A stretch of 64,000 nt of DNA from Pimelobacter simplex. Lineage in GTDB: Bacteria > Actinomycetota > Actinomycetes > Propionibacteriales > Nocardioidaceae. The stretch is from NCBI RefSeq assembly GCF_024662235.1, contig NZ_CP096276.1, positions 5,580,001 through 5,644,000 on the forward strand. Reading direction: 5' to 3'. This document shows, in pieces, positions 16,918 to 25,927 of this stretch. Position 1 is the first letter of the stretch; each line of letters starts with the position of its first letter. The notes beneath the pieces are model-generated. The model saw only the letters and a list, made by a program, of their open reading frames with translations. It had not been told where the DNA came from and ran no database searches. A program made the position numbers and the translations under genes.

Positions 16918-17639
16918 GCGCCCTCCCCGACGGCCTTCCCGAGTGGCTGGTGCCCGTCGCCGAGGGCGCGCGGGCGATCGAGGGCAGCGACCTCACGGCG
17001 TTCCTGCCTCCCAAGGACCGTCCGGTACGACGCGGCGCGGTGCTCATGCTCCTCGGCGAGCACGACGTCCTGCTCACCGAGCGCGCCCACGACATGCGCT
17101 CGCACCCGGGCCAGGTCTCCTTCCCCGGCGGCAGCATCGACCCCGGCGAGACCGCGGTCGAGGCGGCGCTGCGCGAGGCGCAGGAGGAGATCGGCGTCGA
17201 CCCGGCCGGGGTCGAGGTCTTCGCGAGCCTGCCCGAGCTGTGGCTGCCGCCGTCCAACTTCGCGGTCACGCCGATCCTGGGCTGGTGGCGCGAGCCCGGC
17301 CCGATCCGGGTGGCCTCGCCCCAAGAGGTGCACGCGATCCACCGGGTGCCGCTGTCCGAGCTGTTCGACCCCGAGCACCGGATCCAGGTCCGCCACCCCG
17401 GCGGCTGGACCGGTCCGGGCTTCCTGATCGGCCCCGACAAGGACGTCATCCTGTGGGGATTCACCGGCGGCATCCTGACCCGATTCTTCGACTTCCTCGG
17501 GTGGCTCCCCCCGGTGAGCGACCCGCCGGTGCATGATCTCCCGGAGTACATGCTCGCCGAGTACGTCCGTCGTACCGCTCGGGCAGCCGACGACGACGAC
17601 GCGGGAGACGGCATGGACCTCCTGGAGCCGAACGAGTGA
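16914..17639 (+). CDS. CoA pyrophosphatase, NUDIX family (NudL/UPF0035-like)
   Basis: Protein of 241 residues. The UPF0035 signature LLTERAHDMRSHPGQVSFPGG (start about residue 53) precedes the NUDIX box, with GGSIDPGETA and the catalytic helix REAQEEIGV (87-95). Together they identify the CoA-pyrophosphatase subgroup, which cleaves CoA to 4'-phosphopantetheine and 3',5'-ADP. The GTG start overlaps the thioredoxin gene stop (GTGA). It lies 4 nt before marP. The acidic C-terminus (DDDDAGD) is an extension of unknown role. Orthologue position: Rv3672c. Confidence 0.92.
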   Translation: MSALPDGLPEWLVPVAEGARAIEGSDLTAFLPPKDRPVRRGAVLMLLGEHDVLLTERAHDMRSHPGQVSFPGGSIDPGETAVEAALREAQEEIGVDPAGVEVFASLPELWLPPSNFAVTPILGWWREPGPIRVASPQEVHAIHRVPLSELFDPEHRIQVRHPGGWTGPGFLIGPDKDVILWGFTGGILTRFFDFLGWLPPVSDPPVHDLPEYMLAEYVRRTARAADDDDAGDGMDLLEPNE

Positions 17640-17643
17640 GCCA

Positions 17644-18819
17644 GTGAACCTGCTCGACTGGCTGCTCCTGCTGCTGGTCGCTGCCTACGCCCTGTCGGGT
17701 TACTGGCAGGGCTTCATCACCGGCGCCTTCGCCACCATCGGCCTGCTCTCCGGCGGCCTGGGCGGCATCCTGCTCGCGCCCCTGGTGCTGGGCGGGCTGG
17801 AGCCCTCGCTGGCGGTCTCGCTCGGGGCGCTGTTCATCGTCATCCTGTGCGCCTCGCTGGGCCAGGCGCTGCTCCAGTACGCCGGCGCGCGGGTCCGCGA
17901 GCGGATCACCTGGCAGCCCGCGCGGGCCGTCGACGCGATCGGCGGCGCGCTGCTGAGCGCCCTGGCGGTGCTGCTGGTGGCCTGGGCCCTCGGCGTCGCG
18001 ATCTCCGGCACCCGGATCGGCCCGATCACCTCGATGGTGCGCAGCTCGGCGGTCCTGGCCAAGGTCAACGGCGTGCTGCCCGAGTCGGCCCCCAACGCCC
18101 TCCAGGCCTTCAACAACGTCGTCGGCACGGGCTTCTTCCCGCGCTACCTCGAGCCGTTCGCCCCCGAGCAGATCGTCGAGGTCGCGCCGGGCCCGTCCGA
18201 GCTGCCCGGCACGGCCAAGGTCAAGGCGACCCGGTCGAGCGTGGTCAAGATCCGCGGCGCCAACCGCTGCGGGCGCGGCGTCGAGGGCACCGGCTTCGTC
18301 ATCGCCCAGGACCGCGTGATGACCAACGCCCACGTCGTCGCCGGCGTCGAGGACCCCGAGGTCAGCATCGGCGGCGGCACCGAGCTCGCCCGCGTCGTCC
18401 ACTACGACCGCAAGCTCGACATCGCCGTACTCGCCCTCGAGACCGAGGACACCCCGGTGCTCCCGTTCGACAAGGGCGTCGGCGCCGGTGACCCGGTCGC
18501 GATCGTCGGCTACCCCCAGGACGGGCCGTTCGACGTCCAGACCGCGCGGGTGCGCGCCAAGCAGAACCTCCGCTCGCCCGACATCTACGGCGACGGCACC
18601 GTCGTGCGCGAGGTCTACTCGCTGCGCGGACTGGTCCGCCCCGGCAACTCCGGCGGACCGATCGTCACGCCCCAGGGCAAGGTCGCCGGCGTGGTCTTCG
18701 CCGCCTCGGTCACCGATCCCGAGACCGGCTACGCGCTGACCGCCCAGCAGGTCTCGGCCAGCGCCCGGGCGGGTGTCGCCGCCGACGCCGAGGTCAACAC
18801 CGGCGCCTGCGCCTCCTAG
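17644..18819 (+). CDS. marP: MarP-like membrane serine protease
   Basis: Protein of 391 residues. Four N-terminal membrane helices (about 4-20, 25-50, 58-80, 98-120) form a CvpA-like domain. An external chymotrypsin-fold protease follows with the triad H230 (TNAHVV), D259 (KLDIAV) and S336 (GNSGGP). Cys209 and Cys389 match the disulfide that controls activity of M. tuberculosis MarP, required there for acid and oxidative stress survival. GTG start, since an overlapping alternative runs into a stop. It ends the nth operon, as in mycobacteria. Confidence 0.93.
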   Translation: MNLLDWLLLLLVAAYALSGYWQGFITGAFATIGLLSGGLGGILLAPLVLGGLEPSLAVSLGALFIVILCASLGQALLQYAGARVRERITWQPARAVDAIGGALLSALAVLLVAWALGVAISGTRIGPITSMVRSSAVLAKVNGVLPESAPNALQAFNNVVGTGFFPRYLEPFAPEQIVEVAPGPSELPGTAKVKATRSSVVKIRGANRCGRGVEGTGFVIAQDRVMTNAHVVAGVEDPEVSIGGGTELARVVHYDRKLDIAVLALETEDTPVLPFDKGVGAGDPVAIVGYPQDGPFDVQTARVRAKQNLRSPDIYGDGTVVREVYSLRGLVRPGNSGGPIVTPQGKVAGVVFAASVTDPETGYALTAQQVSASARAGVAADAEVNTGACAS

Positions 18820-18841
18820 CGCTTAGGCCATAGTGGGGCCC

Positions 18842-20107
18842 ATGACCGGCCCGTCTCCCATGTACCCGGCCTATGCGGCCCCCAGCGACCAGGCCGTGCG
18901 CCTGTACGACGAGCTGAAGCGCTTCCTCGCTGACGAGGTGTTCCCGGCCGAGGAGGCCTACGAGCGCCACCGCGACGAGGCGGGCGCCGACGACCACACC
19001 GTGCCGCCGGTGGTCGAGGAGCTCAAGGCCAAGGCGCGCGAGCGCGGCCTGTGGAACCTCTTCCTGCCGAGCGAGTCGGGGCTGACCCAGCTGGAGTACG
19101 CGCCGCTGGCCGAGCTGTCCGGCTGGAGCCTCGAGCTCGCCCCCGAGGCGATGAACTGCCAGGCGCCCGACACCGGCAACATGGAGCTGCTGCACCTCGT
19201 CGGCACCCCCGAGCAGCAGGACCGTTGGCTGCGGCCGCTGCTCGACGGTGAGATCCGCTCGGCGTTCGCGATGACCGAGCCGGCGGTCGCCTCGTCCGAC
19301 GCGACCAACATCGAGACCCGCATCGAGCGCGACGGCGACGAGTACGTCATCAACGGCCGCAAGTGGTGGATCACCGGTGCCGCCGACCCGCGCTGCCAGG
19401 TGCTCATCGTGATGGGCAAGACCGACCCGGACGCCGCCACGCACCGCCAGCAGTCGATGGTGATCGTGCCGGTCGACACCCCGGGCGTGACGATCGGGCG
19501 CTCGTACCCGGTCTTCGGCCGGCAGGACCAGCACGGGCACACGATCATCGAGTTCACCGACGCCCGGGTGCCGGTCGGCAACCTGCTCGGCGAGGAGGGT
19601 GGCGGCTTCGCCGCGGCCCAGATGCGGCTGGGGCCGGGCCGGATCCACCACGTGATGCGGGCGCTCGGCGCCGGCGAGCGGGCGCTGGCGATGATGGTCG
19701 AGCGGGCCAAGACGCGCACGGCGTTCGGCGGTCTGCTCGCCGAGCAGTCCGCGGTGCGCGAGAAGATCGCCGAGTCGCGGGTCGAGCTCGACCAGGCGCG
19801 GGCGCTGTGCCACCTGGCTGCGCACACCGTCGACACCGAGGGCAACAAGGGCGCCCGGCACCTCATCGCGGCGGCCAAGATCGCCGTACCGCGGGCGGTG
19901 CTGTCGGTCATCGACCGCGCCATCCAGCTGCACGGCGCGGCCGGCATCAGCGATGCGACGCCGCTCGCCTCGCTCTGGGGCTGGCACCGCGCGATGCGGA
20001 TCTTCGACGGCCCCGACGAGGCCCACCTGACCACGCTGGGCCGCGCGGAGCTGACCCGCGACCCGCTCTTCGACCTCCCGCCCACCCTGCACGACCAGTT
20101 CCGCTGA
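18842..20107 (+). CDS. Acyl-CoA dehydrogenase, ACAD10/11-like
   Basis: Flavoprotein of 421 residues that oxidises an acyl-CoA thioester at C2-C3. FAD/substrate motifs AFAMTEPAVASSDATN and YVINGRKWWITGA lie in the beta domain. The C-terminal helical domain has FGGLLAEQSAVREK, and RIFDGPDEAH, where the general base of this subgroup lies. An in-frame GTG lies 9 nt upstream of the chosen ATG. Sixteen bases separate it from the crotonase-family gene, so both probably act on one acyl-CoA. Chain length or substrate is not evident. Confidence 0.92.
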   Translation: MTGPSPMYPAYAAPSDQAVRLYDELKRFLADEVFPAEEAYERHRDEAGADDHTVPPVVEELKAKARERGLWNLFLPSESGLTQLEYAPLAELSGWSLELAPEAMNCQAPDTGNMELLHLVGTPEQQDRWLRPLLDGEIRSAFAMTEPAVASSDATNIETRIERDGDEYVINGRKWWITGAADPRCQVLIVMGKTDPDAATHRQQSMVIVPVDTPGVTIGRSYPVFGRQDQHGHTIIEFTDARVPVGNLLGEEGGGFAAAQMRLGPGRIHHVMRALGAGERALAMMVERAKTRTAFGGLLAEQSAVREKIAESRVELDQARALCHLAAHTVDTEGNKGARHLIAAAKIAVPRAVLSVIDRAIQLHGAAGISDATPLASLWGWHRAMRIFDGPDEAHLTTLGRAELTRDPLFDLPPTLHDQFR

Positions 20108-20123
20108 TCCCGAGGACTCCCTG

Positions 20124-20900
20124 ATGACCGACACCTTCGTCCGCTACCAGTACGACGCCGGGATCGCCCGGATCACCCTCGCCGACGGCGACCGGGGCAA
20201 CCCGGTCCACCCCGGCTCGGTGGCCCAGCTCCACGACGCCGTCCGCGCCGCCCACCGCGACGGCGCCCGGGTGATCGTCCTCGCCGCCGAGGGCCGCTTC
20301 TTCTCGGTCGGCGGCGACCTCGGCGCCTTCTCGGCCGCCGACGACGTCACCGCCTTCATCGACGACCTCGCCGACGCGCTGCACCGGGTGGTCAGCGAGC
20401 TGGTCCGCTCCGACGCGATCGTCGTCAGCGCGGTCCAGGGCACCGCCGCCGGCGCGGGCTTCCCGCTCGCCGCCGCGGCCGACGTCGTCGTCGCCGCCGA
20501 GGGCGCGAAGTTCAGCCTCGCCTACACCAAGGTCGGCCTCTCGCCCGACGGCGGCAGCTCGCTCCTCGTGCACACCCTCGGCCTGCACCGGGCGCTGCGC
20601 CTGGCCCTGCTCGGTGACCTGCTCACCGCCCAGGACGCGTACGACGCCGGCTTGGTCGCCCGCGTCGTCCCGGCCGACGAGCTGGCGGCCACCGTCGACC
20701 AGCTCGCCGCGAGCCTCGCGGCCGGTTCGGCGAGCGCTCAGGCTGCCGCGAAGCACCTGCTCCGCGATGTCGCCGCGCCCGCGCCCGAGACCGCGCTGCG
20801 CGCCGAGACGCTGTCGATCCGCAGCCTGGCCGGCACGCCCGACGGGCAGGAGGGCGTCACCGCGTTCGTCGAGAAGCGGGCGCCTCAGTTCGGCGCCTGA
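20124..20900 (+). CDS. Enoyl-CoA hydratase/isomerase (crotonase) family, isomerase-like
   Basis: Protein of 258 residues with the oxyanion-hole strand GRFFSVGGDLGAF and the second loop QGTAAGAGFPLA. The two catalytic glutamates of true hydratases are absent: the loops read GAGFPL and SLAYTKVGL. An aspartate (D142 in LSPDGGSS) stands where PaaG-like and delta3-delta2 isomerases have theirs. This favours an isomerase role over hydration. It pairs with the acyl-CoA dehydrogenase upstream and overlaps the next ATG by one base. Confidence 0.88.
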   Translation: MTDTFVRYQYDAGIARITLADGDRGNPVHPGSVAQLHDAVRAAHRDGARVIVLAAEGRFFSVGGDLGAFSAADDVTAFIDDLADALHRVVSELVRSDAIVVSAVQGTAAGAGFPLAAAADVVVAAEGAKFSLAYTKVGLSPDGGSSLLVHTLGLHRALRLALLGDLLTAQDAYDAGLVARVVPADELAATVDQLAASLAAGSASAQAAAKHLLRDVAAPAPETALRAETLSIRSLAGTPDGQEGVTAFVEKRAPQFGA

Positions 20901-21769
20901 TGGCCGCGGACCGCCTCCTCGTCGGCGCGCTGACCGCCCCGGTCGACCGGGCCGACCTCCCGCCGCGGACCTCGCGCGAGCTGGGCATGGAGCTGGCCGG
21001 CTGGCTGATCGTCAGCCTGCTGTCGTGGCTGTTCTTCGGTGCGATCGCGCTGGGGCTCTCGTTCCTCCCGCCGCGGCCGTGGTGGGCGCTGCTCCCGGCC
21101 GGGATCGCCACGGTGATCACGCTCGGCCTGCTCCGGTCGGCGGTGCGCCCGAACCCGGCGTACCGGGTCCGGCTGGTGCGCCTGGGCCGGTTCGCGGCGG
21201 CCAACGGCATGACGTTCACCCCGCGGCCGGACGCGCCGCACACCGGGCCGGGGCTGATCTTCAACCAGGGCGTGGGGCCGTTGACCCGCGACGTCGTGCG
21301 GATGTCCGAGCCGCGCGAGATCGAGCTGGGACTGCACCACTTCGGCTACGGCCGGAGCGTCTCCGGGTCGAGCGACTGGGCCTATGCGACCACCCCGATC
21401 TCGGACCAGCAGCTGCCGCACCTCGTGCTGCGAGCGCGGGGCCCGTGGACCGACGTCAGCCTGCCCGCCTCGGACGACCAGTCGCTCGGCACGCCCGAGC
21501 TGGAGGGGCCTGGCGCCGAGGCATACCTCGTCCAGGCGCCGATCGGGCGCACCGGCACCGTCGGTCCGCTCCTCGACGCGACCCTCTTCCGCCCCGACGT
21601 GCTCGCCCGGCTGACCGAGCGGCCGGTGCACGTCGAGGTCGTCGACGGGCGGCTCTACCTCTACCGGCGCGAGTCGCTGGTGACCGAGGACCCGGACACC
21701 TGGCGCTGGATCCTCGCGCTCGTCGACGACGTCGCCGCCGTGCTCGAGGATCCAGCGACCGAGCGCTAG
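20900..21769 (+). CDS. Unrecognised two-helix membrane protein
   Basis: Protein of 289 residues that I do not recognise. Two hydrophobic helices (about 32-54 and 60-76) are followed by a soluble, probably cytoplasmic, domain rich in beta strands and containing FGYGRSVSGSSDWAYA. The general layout recalls DUF3137-like proteins. TGATG overlap couples it to the crotonase gene, so a link to the same operon is likely, though no enzymatic motif is visible. Its stop overlaps the convergent aldehyde dehydrogenase stop by 4 nt. Confidence 0.75.
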   Translation: MAADRLLVGALTAPVDRADLPPRTSRELGMELAGWLIVSLLSWLFFGAIALGLSFLPPRPWWALLPAGIATVITLGLLRSAVRPNPAYRVRLVRLGRFAAANGMTFTPRPDAPHTGPGLIFNQGVGPLTRDVVRMSEPREIELGLHHFGYGRSVSGSSDWAYATTPISDQQLPHLVLRARGPWTDVSLPASDDQSLGTPELEGPGAEAYLVQAPIGRTGTVGPLLDATLFRPDVLARLTERPVHVEVVDGRLYLYRRESLVTEDPDTWRWILALVDDVAAVLEDPATER

Positions 21770-23361
21770 CGGACCAGCGCGCCGTCGACCCGGGCCGGCA
21801 GGCCCCACGGGTTGGCGTCCGCGACGGCCGGCGGCAGCAGCGCGTCGGTGAAGCCCTGGTAGGCGACCGGCCGCTGGAAGCGCAGGATCGCCGCGCTGCC
21901 GACCGAGGTGGTGCGGCTGTCGGAGGTCGCCGGGAACGGTCCGCCGTGGACCATCGCGTCGTTGACCTCGACGCCGGTGGGCCAGTCGTTGAGGATCAGC
22001 CGGCCGGCGCGCCGCTCCAGCGTGGGCAGCAGCGCGGCGACGGCGGCGTGGTCGGCGGGCTCGGCGTGGACGCTGATGGTCAGCTGGCCCTCCAGCCCGT
22101 CGAGGGCCGTGCGCAGGGCGTCGACGTCGTCGTAGGTGACGATGAGCGAGGCGGCGCCGAAGACCTCCTCGCGCAGCGCGTCGTCGGTCGCGAAGTCCGC
22201 CAGGTCCGCGGCGTAGACCGCGGGGGCGGGGGCGTTGCGGGTCGGGCCCTCGGCGCCGACGGCGACCAGGGTGGTCCGGTCCGAGGCGTCGAGACGGCCG
22301 ATGCCGTCGGCGTAGGCGCTGCTGATGCTGGGGGAGAGCATCGTCTGGCCGGGGCGGTCGCGCAGCTCGGCAGCCACCGCGGCCCGTACGTCGTCGGCGT
22401 GCGCCGTCGGCACGAACAGCAGGCCGGGGTTCGTGCAGAACTGGCCCGAGCCGAGGGTCAGCGAGCCGACGAAGCCGGTCGCGATCGCCGCGCCGCGCTC
22501 CGCCCAGGCGCCGGGGAGCAGGACGACCGGGTTGACCGAGGACATCTCGGCGTACACCGGGACCGGCTCGGGGCGGGCCGCGGCGGTGCGCATGAGCGCG
22601 GTGCCGCCGCCCTGGGAGCCGGTGAAGGCGATCGCCTTGATGCCGGGGTCGGCGGCGAGGCGCTGGCCGACCGTCGTACCGGGGCCGTAGACGAGGGAGA
22701 AGACGCCGGCCGGCATGCCGCAGGCACGGGCCGCGTCGACGATCGCCCAGCCGGCCAGCTCGGCGGTGCCGGCGTGGGAGTTGTGCGCCTTGACGATCAC
22801 CGGGCACCCGGCGGCGAGCGCCGAGGCAGTGTCGCCGCCCGCGGTGGAGAAGGCGAACGGGAAGTTGCTGGCGCCGAAGACCAGGACCGGGCCGAGCGGC
22901 ACCTGCCGCTGGCGCAGGTCCGGCGCGGGGGCCGGCTGGCGCTCGGGCTGGGCGTGGTCGATCCGGACGCCCTGGTGGTCGCCGAGGTCGAGCTCGCGGG
23001 CGAAGAGCCGCAGCTGGTTGGTGGTGCGGCTCAGCTCGCCGTTGAGGCGCGCCTCGGGCAGGCCGGTCTCGGTGCCGGCGCGGGTGACCAGCGCCTCGCG
23101 AGCGGCCTCCAGGTGGTCGGCGATCGTGCGGAGGAAGGCGGCGCGGACGGCGGGCGTGGTGGCCCGGTAGTCGTCGAAGCAGGCGGTCGCCGCGGCCACG
23201 GCCCGGCCGACCTCGTCGTCGGTCGCCGGGTGGAAGACCGGCTCGACGAGCGCGTCGGTGGCGGGGTCGGTGGCGCGGAACGGCGTCCCGGTCCCGTCGG
23301 GGGCGCCGACCTCGCCGGCGATGATCGAGAGGCCGTGGGGTCGTGCGGTCGAGGGCGTCAT
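21766..23361 (-). CDS. Aldehyde dehydrogenase, 2,5-dioxovalerate (2-oxoglutarate semialdehyde) type
   Basis: NAD(P)-dependent enzyme of 531 residues, longer than usual ALDHs and typical of the 2,5-dioxovalerate dehydrogenase group. It has the cofactor segment VFGASNFPFAFSTAGGD (161-177), catalytic E272 in VYAEMSSVNPVVL and nucleophile C309 in GSGQFCTNPG. The group oxidises 2-oxoglutarate semialdehyde to 2-oxoglutarate at the end of oxidative pentose and aldarate pathways. The start overlaps the SDR stop as ATGA. It is the last gene of the leftward operon; its logical partner, a XylX-type dehydratase, lies in the divergent operon. Confidence 0.88.
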   Translation of the reverse strand: MTPSTARPHGLSIIAGEVGAPDGTGTPFRATDPATDALVEPVFHPATDDEVGRAVAAATACFDDYRATTPAVRAAFLRTIADHLEAAREALVTRAGTETGLPEARLNGELSRTTNQLRLFARELDLGDHQGVRIDHAQPERQPAPAPDLRQRQVPLGPVLVFGASNFPFAFSTAGGDTASALAAGCPVIVKAHNSHAGTAELAGWAIVDAARACGMPAGVFSLVYGPGTTVGQRLAADPGIKAIAFTGSQGGGTALMRTAAARPEPVPVYAEMSSVNPVVLLPGAWAERGAAIATGFVGSLTLGSGQFCTNPGLLFVPTAHADDVRAAVAAELRDRPGQTMLSPSISSAYADGIGRLDASDRTTLVAVGAEGPTRNAPAPAVYAADLADFATDDALREEVFGAASLIVTYDDVDALRTALDGLEGQLTISVHAEPADHAAVAALLPTLERRAGRLILNDWPTGVEVNDAMVHGGPFPATSDSRTTSVGSAAILRFQRPVAYQGFTDALLPPAVADANPWGLPARVDGALVR

Positions 23362-24143
23362 GAGGCGAGCCATCCTCCATCTACGTTGAGCAGCTGTCCG
23401 GTGATGTACGACGAGGCGTCGCTCAGCAGGAAGACCGCTGCCGTGCCGACGTCCTCGGGGGCGCCGAGGTGACCGGCCGGGATCCGGCCGAGGATCCGCT
23501 GCGCGTGGGCCGGCTCGGCGAGCAGGCCCTCGGTCATCTCGGTGCGGAAGTAGCCGGGCCCCACGATGTTGGCGCGCAGGCCGCGGGCGGCCCACTCGGT
23601 CGACAGGGCGCGGGTGATGCCGACGAGCGCGGTCTTCGAGGCGACGTACGGCGAGACGTTGGGCAGCCCGAGGCTGCTGTTGAGCGAGCCGATGAAGACG
23701 TGCGAGCCGCGCTGCTCCGCCGCGAGCTGGCGGCGGGCGAGCGCGGTGCTCAGGAAGTACGGCGCGTCGACGTTGAGCGCCTGGACCCGGCGCCAGCCGG
23801 CCACCTCGACCTCGACCGCCGGCCCGCGCAGCTGGACGCCCGCCGCGTGGACGACGCCGTCGACCGGGGCGATCTCCCAGAGCCGCTCCGCGAGGGCGTC
23901 GAGGCTCTCGGTGTCGGTCAGGTCGTGGGCGACGCTCGTGCAGGTGCCGCCGGCGGCGCGGACCTCGTCCGCGGCGTCGTCGAGCTGCTCCTGCGAGCGG
24001 GCGACGAGGGTGACCCGGGCGCCGCCGGCGGCGGCGCAGAGCGCGATCGCGCGCCCGATCCCGCGGCCACCGCCGGTCACCACGACGTGCCGGTCGTGGA
24101 GGCCGAAGGCCGCGGGGAGGGGGCGCTGGGTGGTCAGGTCCAT
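23358..24143 (-). CDS. SDR-family sugar/gluconate-type dehydrogenase
   Basis: Classical short-chain dehydrogenase of 261 residues. It has TGGGRGIG (23-30) for NAD(P), NNAG-like HAAG, catalytic Ser in FIGSLNS and the YVASK active-site motif, ending in ITGQLLNVDGGW. Closest in feel to 2-deoxy-gluconate 3-dehydrogenase and gluconate 5-dehydrogenase. Within this operon it would oxidise a sugar or sugar acid. It is coupled to the aldehyde dehydrogenase by ATGA and lies 30 nt downstream of the GntR gene. Confidence 0.88.
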   Translation of the reverse strand: MDLTTQRPLPAAFGLHDRHVVVTGGGRGIGRAIALCAAAGGARVTLVARSQEQLDDAADEVRAAGGTCTSVAHDLTDTESLDALAERLWEIAPVDGVVHAAGVQLRGPAVEVEVAGWRRVQALNVDAPYFLSTALARRQLAAEQRGSHVFIGSLNSSLGLPNVSPYVASKTALVGITRALSTEWAARGLRANIVGPGYFRTEMTEGLLAEPAHAQRILGRIPAGHLGAPEDVGTAAVFLLSDASSYITGQLLNVDGGWLAS

Positions 24144-24173
24144 CGAGGTCCTCTCAGGAGGGGAGGGGCGGTG

Positions 24174-24875
24174 TCAGTCGAGCAGCGCGTCGGTGTCGGC
24201 GAGGACGCGCAGGAGGTGCTGGCGGGCGTGGCGCCCGGCCGCGGTGACGTCGCGGGCGAAGACCGCATCGGCGATCTCCTGGTGCTCGCGCAGCGTGTTG
24301 TCGCGCGCGGCCTCGTAGCCGAGCGTGGGCCGGTAGGCCCCGCGCAGGTAGTCGTTGATCGGGTTGATGATGTGGGTGAAGAACGGGTTGTGCGAGGCCT
24401 GGGCGAGCGCGGAGTGGAACTCCAGGTCGGCCTCGAGCGCGGTCGCGTGGTCGACCTCGTGGCCCTCGAACGAGCGCAGGGCGTCCTCGATGTGGCGCTT
24501 GTCGTCGGCGGTGTAGCGCTCGGCGGCGTGCTCGATCATCCCGACCTCCAGGGCCAGGCGCATCTCCATCAGCTCGCGGAAGCTGCCGCGCTTCATCTGC
24601 AGCAGGAGCTCGAACTGGCGGGCGAAACCGGTGCCGTCGAAGTCGGCGACGACCATGCCGCGGCGCGGCCGGATCTCGACCAGGCCGCGCTCGACCAGGA
24701 TCCGGCTGGCCTCGCGGATGACCGTGCGGCTGACGTCGAATTGCTCGACGAGCTCGGGCTCGGTGGGCATCCGGTCGCCCGGCTTGAGCTCCTGGGCGAC
24801 CACCTGCTGGATCAGCGCGTCCGCGACCTGCTCGGAGAGCCGGGTCTTGCGCGGGCCGGACGTGGACGTGGTCAT
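24174..24875 (-). CDS. GntR-family regulator, FadR/FCD subfamily
   Basis: Repressor-type regulator of 233 residues. The N-terminal winged helix contains LKPGDRMPTEPELVEQF and VSRTVIREASRIL. The all-helical FCD domain has the metal/ligand residues D and H in LEADLEFHSAL, and His in REHQEI and GRHARQHL. FCD regulators usually bind sugar acids or other organic acids, which fits the enzymes around it. ATGA-coupled to the 2-hydroxyacid dehydrogenase upstream. A palindrome in the divergent promoter region is its probable operator. Confidence 0.93.
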   Translation of the reverse strand: MTTSTSGPRKTRLSEQVADALIQQVVAQELKPGDRMPTEPELVEQFDVSRTVIREASRILVERGLVEIRPRRGMVVADFDGTGFARQFELLLQMKRGSFRELMEMRLALEVGMIEHAAERYTADDKRHIEDALRSFEGHEVDHATALEADLEFHSALAQASHNPFFTHIINPINDYLRGAYRPTLGYEAARDNTLREHQEIADAVFARDVTAAGRHARQHLLRVLADTDALLD

Positions 24876-25867
24876 GCGGTCGCTCCTTGGGTCACGGTCC
24901 CGGCGACGGGGCATCGCAGGGGCTCGCCCCGCAGCGCACGGCCGGCTTCCTCGCTGGCCAGGCGCTGCAGCCGGTCGAGGGAGTCGGTCGCGTAGAACGC
25001 GGCATGGGGGGTGAGCACGAGGTGAGGAGCATCTCGCAGCGGGGAGTCGCTCGCCCAGGGTTCGGGGTCGGTGACGTCGAGCGCCGCCGCCGCGAGGTGA
25101 CCGTCGATCAGCGCGGCCGCGAGGGCCGCCTCGTCGACGAGTCCGCCGCGCGCGGTGTTGACCAGGATCGCGCCGGCGGGCAGCGCCCGGAGGAAGTCCG
25201 CGTCGACCAGGTGCCGGGTGTCGGGGGTGAGCGGGGCGTGCAGCGAGACCGCGGACGAGCGCGCCAGCAGCTCGGGCAGCGTGACCGGCTCGACGCCGTG
25301 GGCGGTGACGACCTCGGCGGGGCAGTGCGGGTCGTGGGCGATGATCGTGCAGCCGAAGGGCGCCAGGCGCCGGGCGACCTCCTGGGCGATCCGGCCGAAG
25401 CCCACCAGGCCGACGGTCATCTGGGCCAGGCCGGGCAGCGGACCCACGTCGCCGGGCCGGGCCCAGCCGTGGCGCCGCACCAGGGCGTCGTACGACGTCA
25501 GGCGGCGCGCGAGCGAGAGCACGCTCGCCGCGGCGTGGTCGGCCACGGTGCTGACGCCGTAGTCGGGGACGTTGGCGACGCGCACCCCCAGCTCGTCGGC
25601 GGCCGCGACGTCGACGTTGTCGTAGCCGATGCCGTAGCGGACCACCGTCGCCCCGGGCGCCATCGCGGCCAGCACCGCACGGGTGACGGGCGCGAAGTTC
25701 ACGAAGGCGACGTCCGCGCCGGTGACCGCCGCGACGGTCTCGGCCTCGTCGGTGCACGCGTGGACGGCGAAGGCGCAGTCGAGCTCGGCCGCCACCCGCT
25801 CCTCGTGGGCGGTGTCGACGAACGCGTGATCGGTGACGACGACGCGGCGGGAGTGCTCGGCGGCCAT
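24872..25867 (-). CDS. D-2-hydroxyacid dehydrogenase family protein
   Basis: NAD(P)-dependent oxidoreductase of 331 residues, CtBP/phosphoglycerate-dehydrogenase-like. It has the Rossmann motif GLVGFGRIAQE (about 153-163), the catalytic arginine in VNTARGGLVDE, glutamate in DVTDPEP and histidine in TPHAAFY. It would interconvert a 2-keto acid and a 2-hydroxy acid, consistent with a sugar-acid pathway. First gene of the leftward operon; its 131-bp upstream region is shared with the divergent transporter operon. Substrate not predictable. Confidence 0.9.
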   Translation of the reverse strand: MAAEHSRRVVVTDHAFVDTAHEERVAAELDCAFAVHACTDEAETVAAVTGADVAFVNFAPVTRAVLAAMAPGATVVRYGIGYDNVDVAAADELGVRVANVPDYGVSTVADHAAASVLSLARRLTSYDALVRRHGWARPGDVGPLPGLAQMTVGLVGFGRIAQEVARRLAPFGCTIIAHDPHCPAEVVTAHGVEPVTLPELLARSSAVSLHAPLTPDTRHLVDADFLRALPAGAILVNTARGGLVDEAALAAALIDGHLAAAALDVTDPEPWASDSPLRDAPHLVLTPHAAFYATDSLDRLQRLASEEAGRALRGEPLRCPVAGTVTQGATA

Positions 25868-25917
25868 GCGGTCTCCAGTCGGCTGGGAGGGGATCCTCGA
25901 TTTGAGGGGTTGATCGT

Positions 25918-25927
25918 ATCATATGAT
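25918..25927. promoter_or_regulatory. Palindrome in divergent promoter, candidate GntR operator
   Basis: ATCATATGAT is a perfect 10-bp palindrome inside an AT-rich patch that stands out from the surrounding GC-rich DNA. It lies between the divergent 2-hydroxyacid dehydrogenase and BMP lipoprotein genes, where the encoded FadR-type regulator would control both operons. Short AT-rich palindromes are typical of this subfamily. Role inferred. Confidence 0.6.

Noticed and set aside
18815..18830. CCTA-N5-TAGG dyad near the marP stop as a terminator or operator
   Set aside because: Arms of four bases only; expected by chance and no supporting context.
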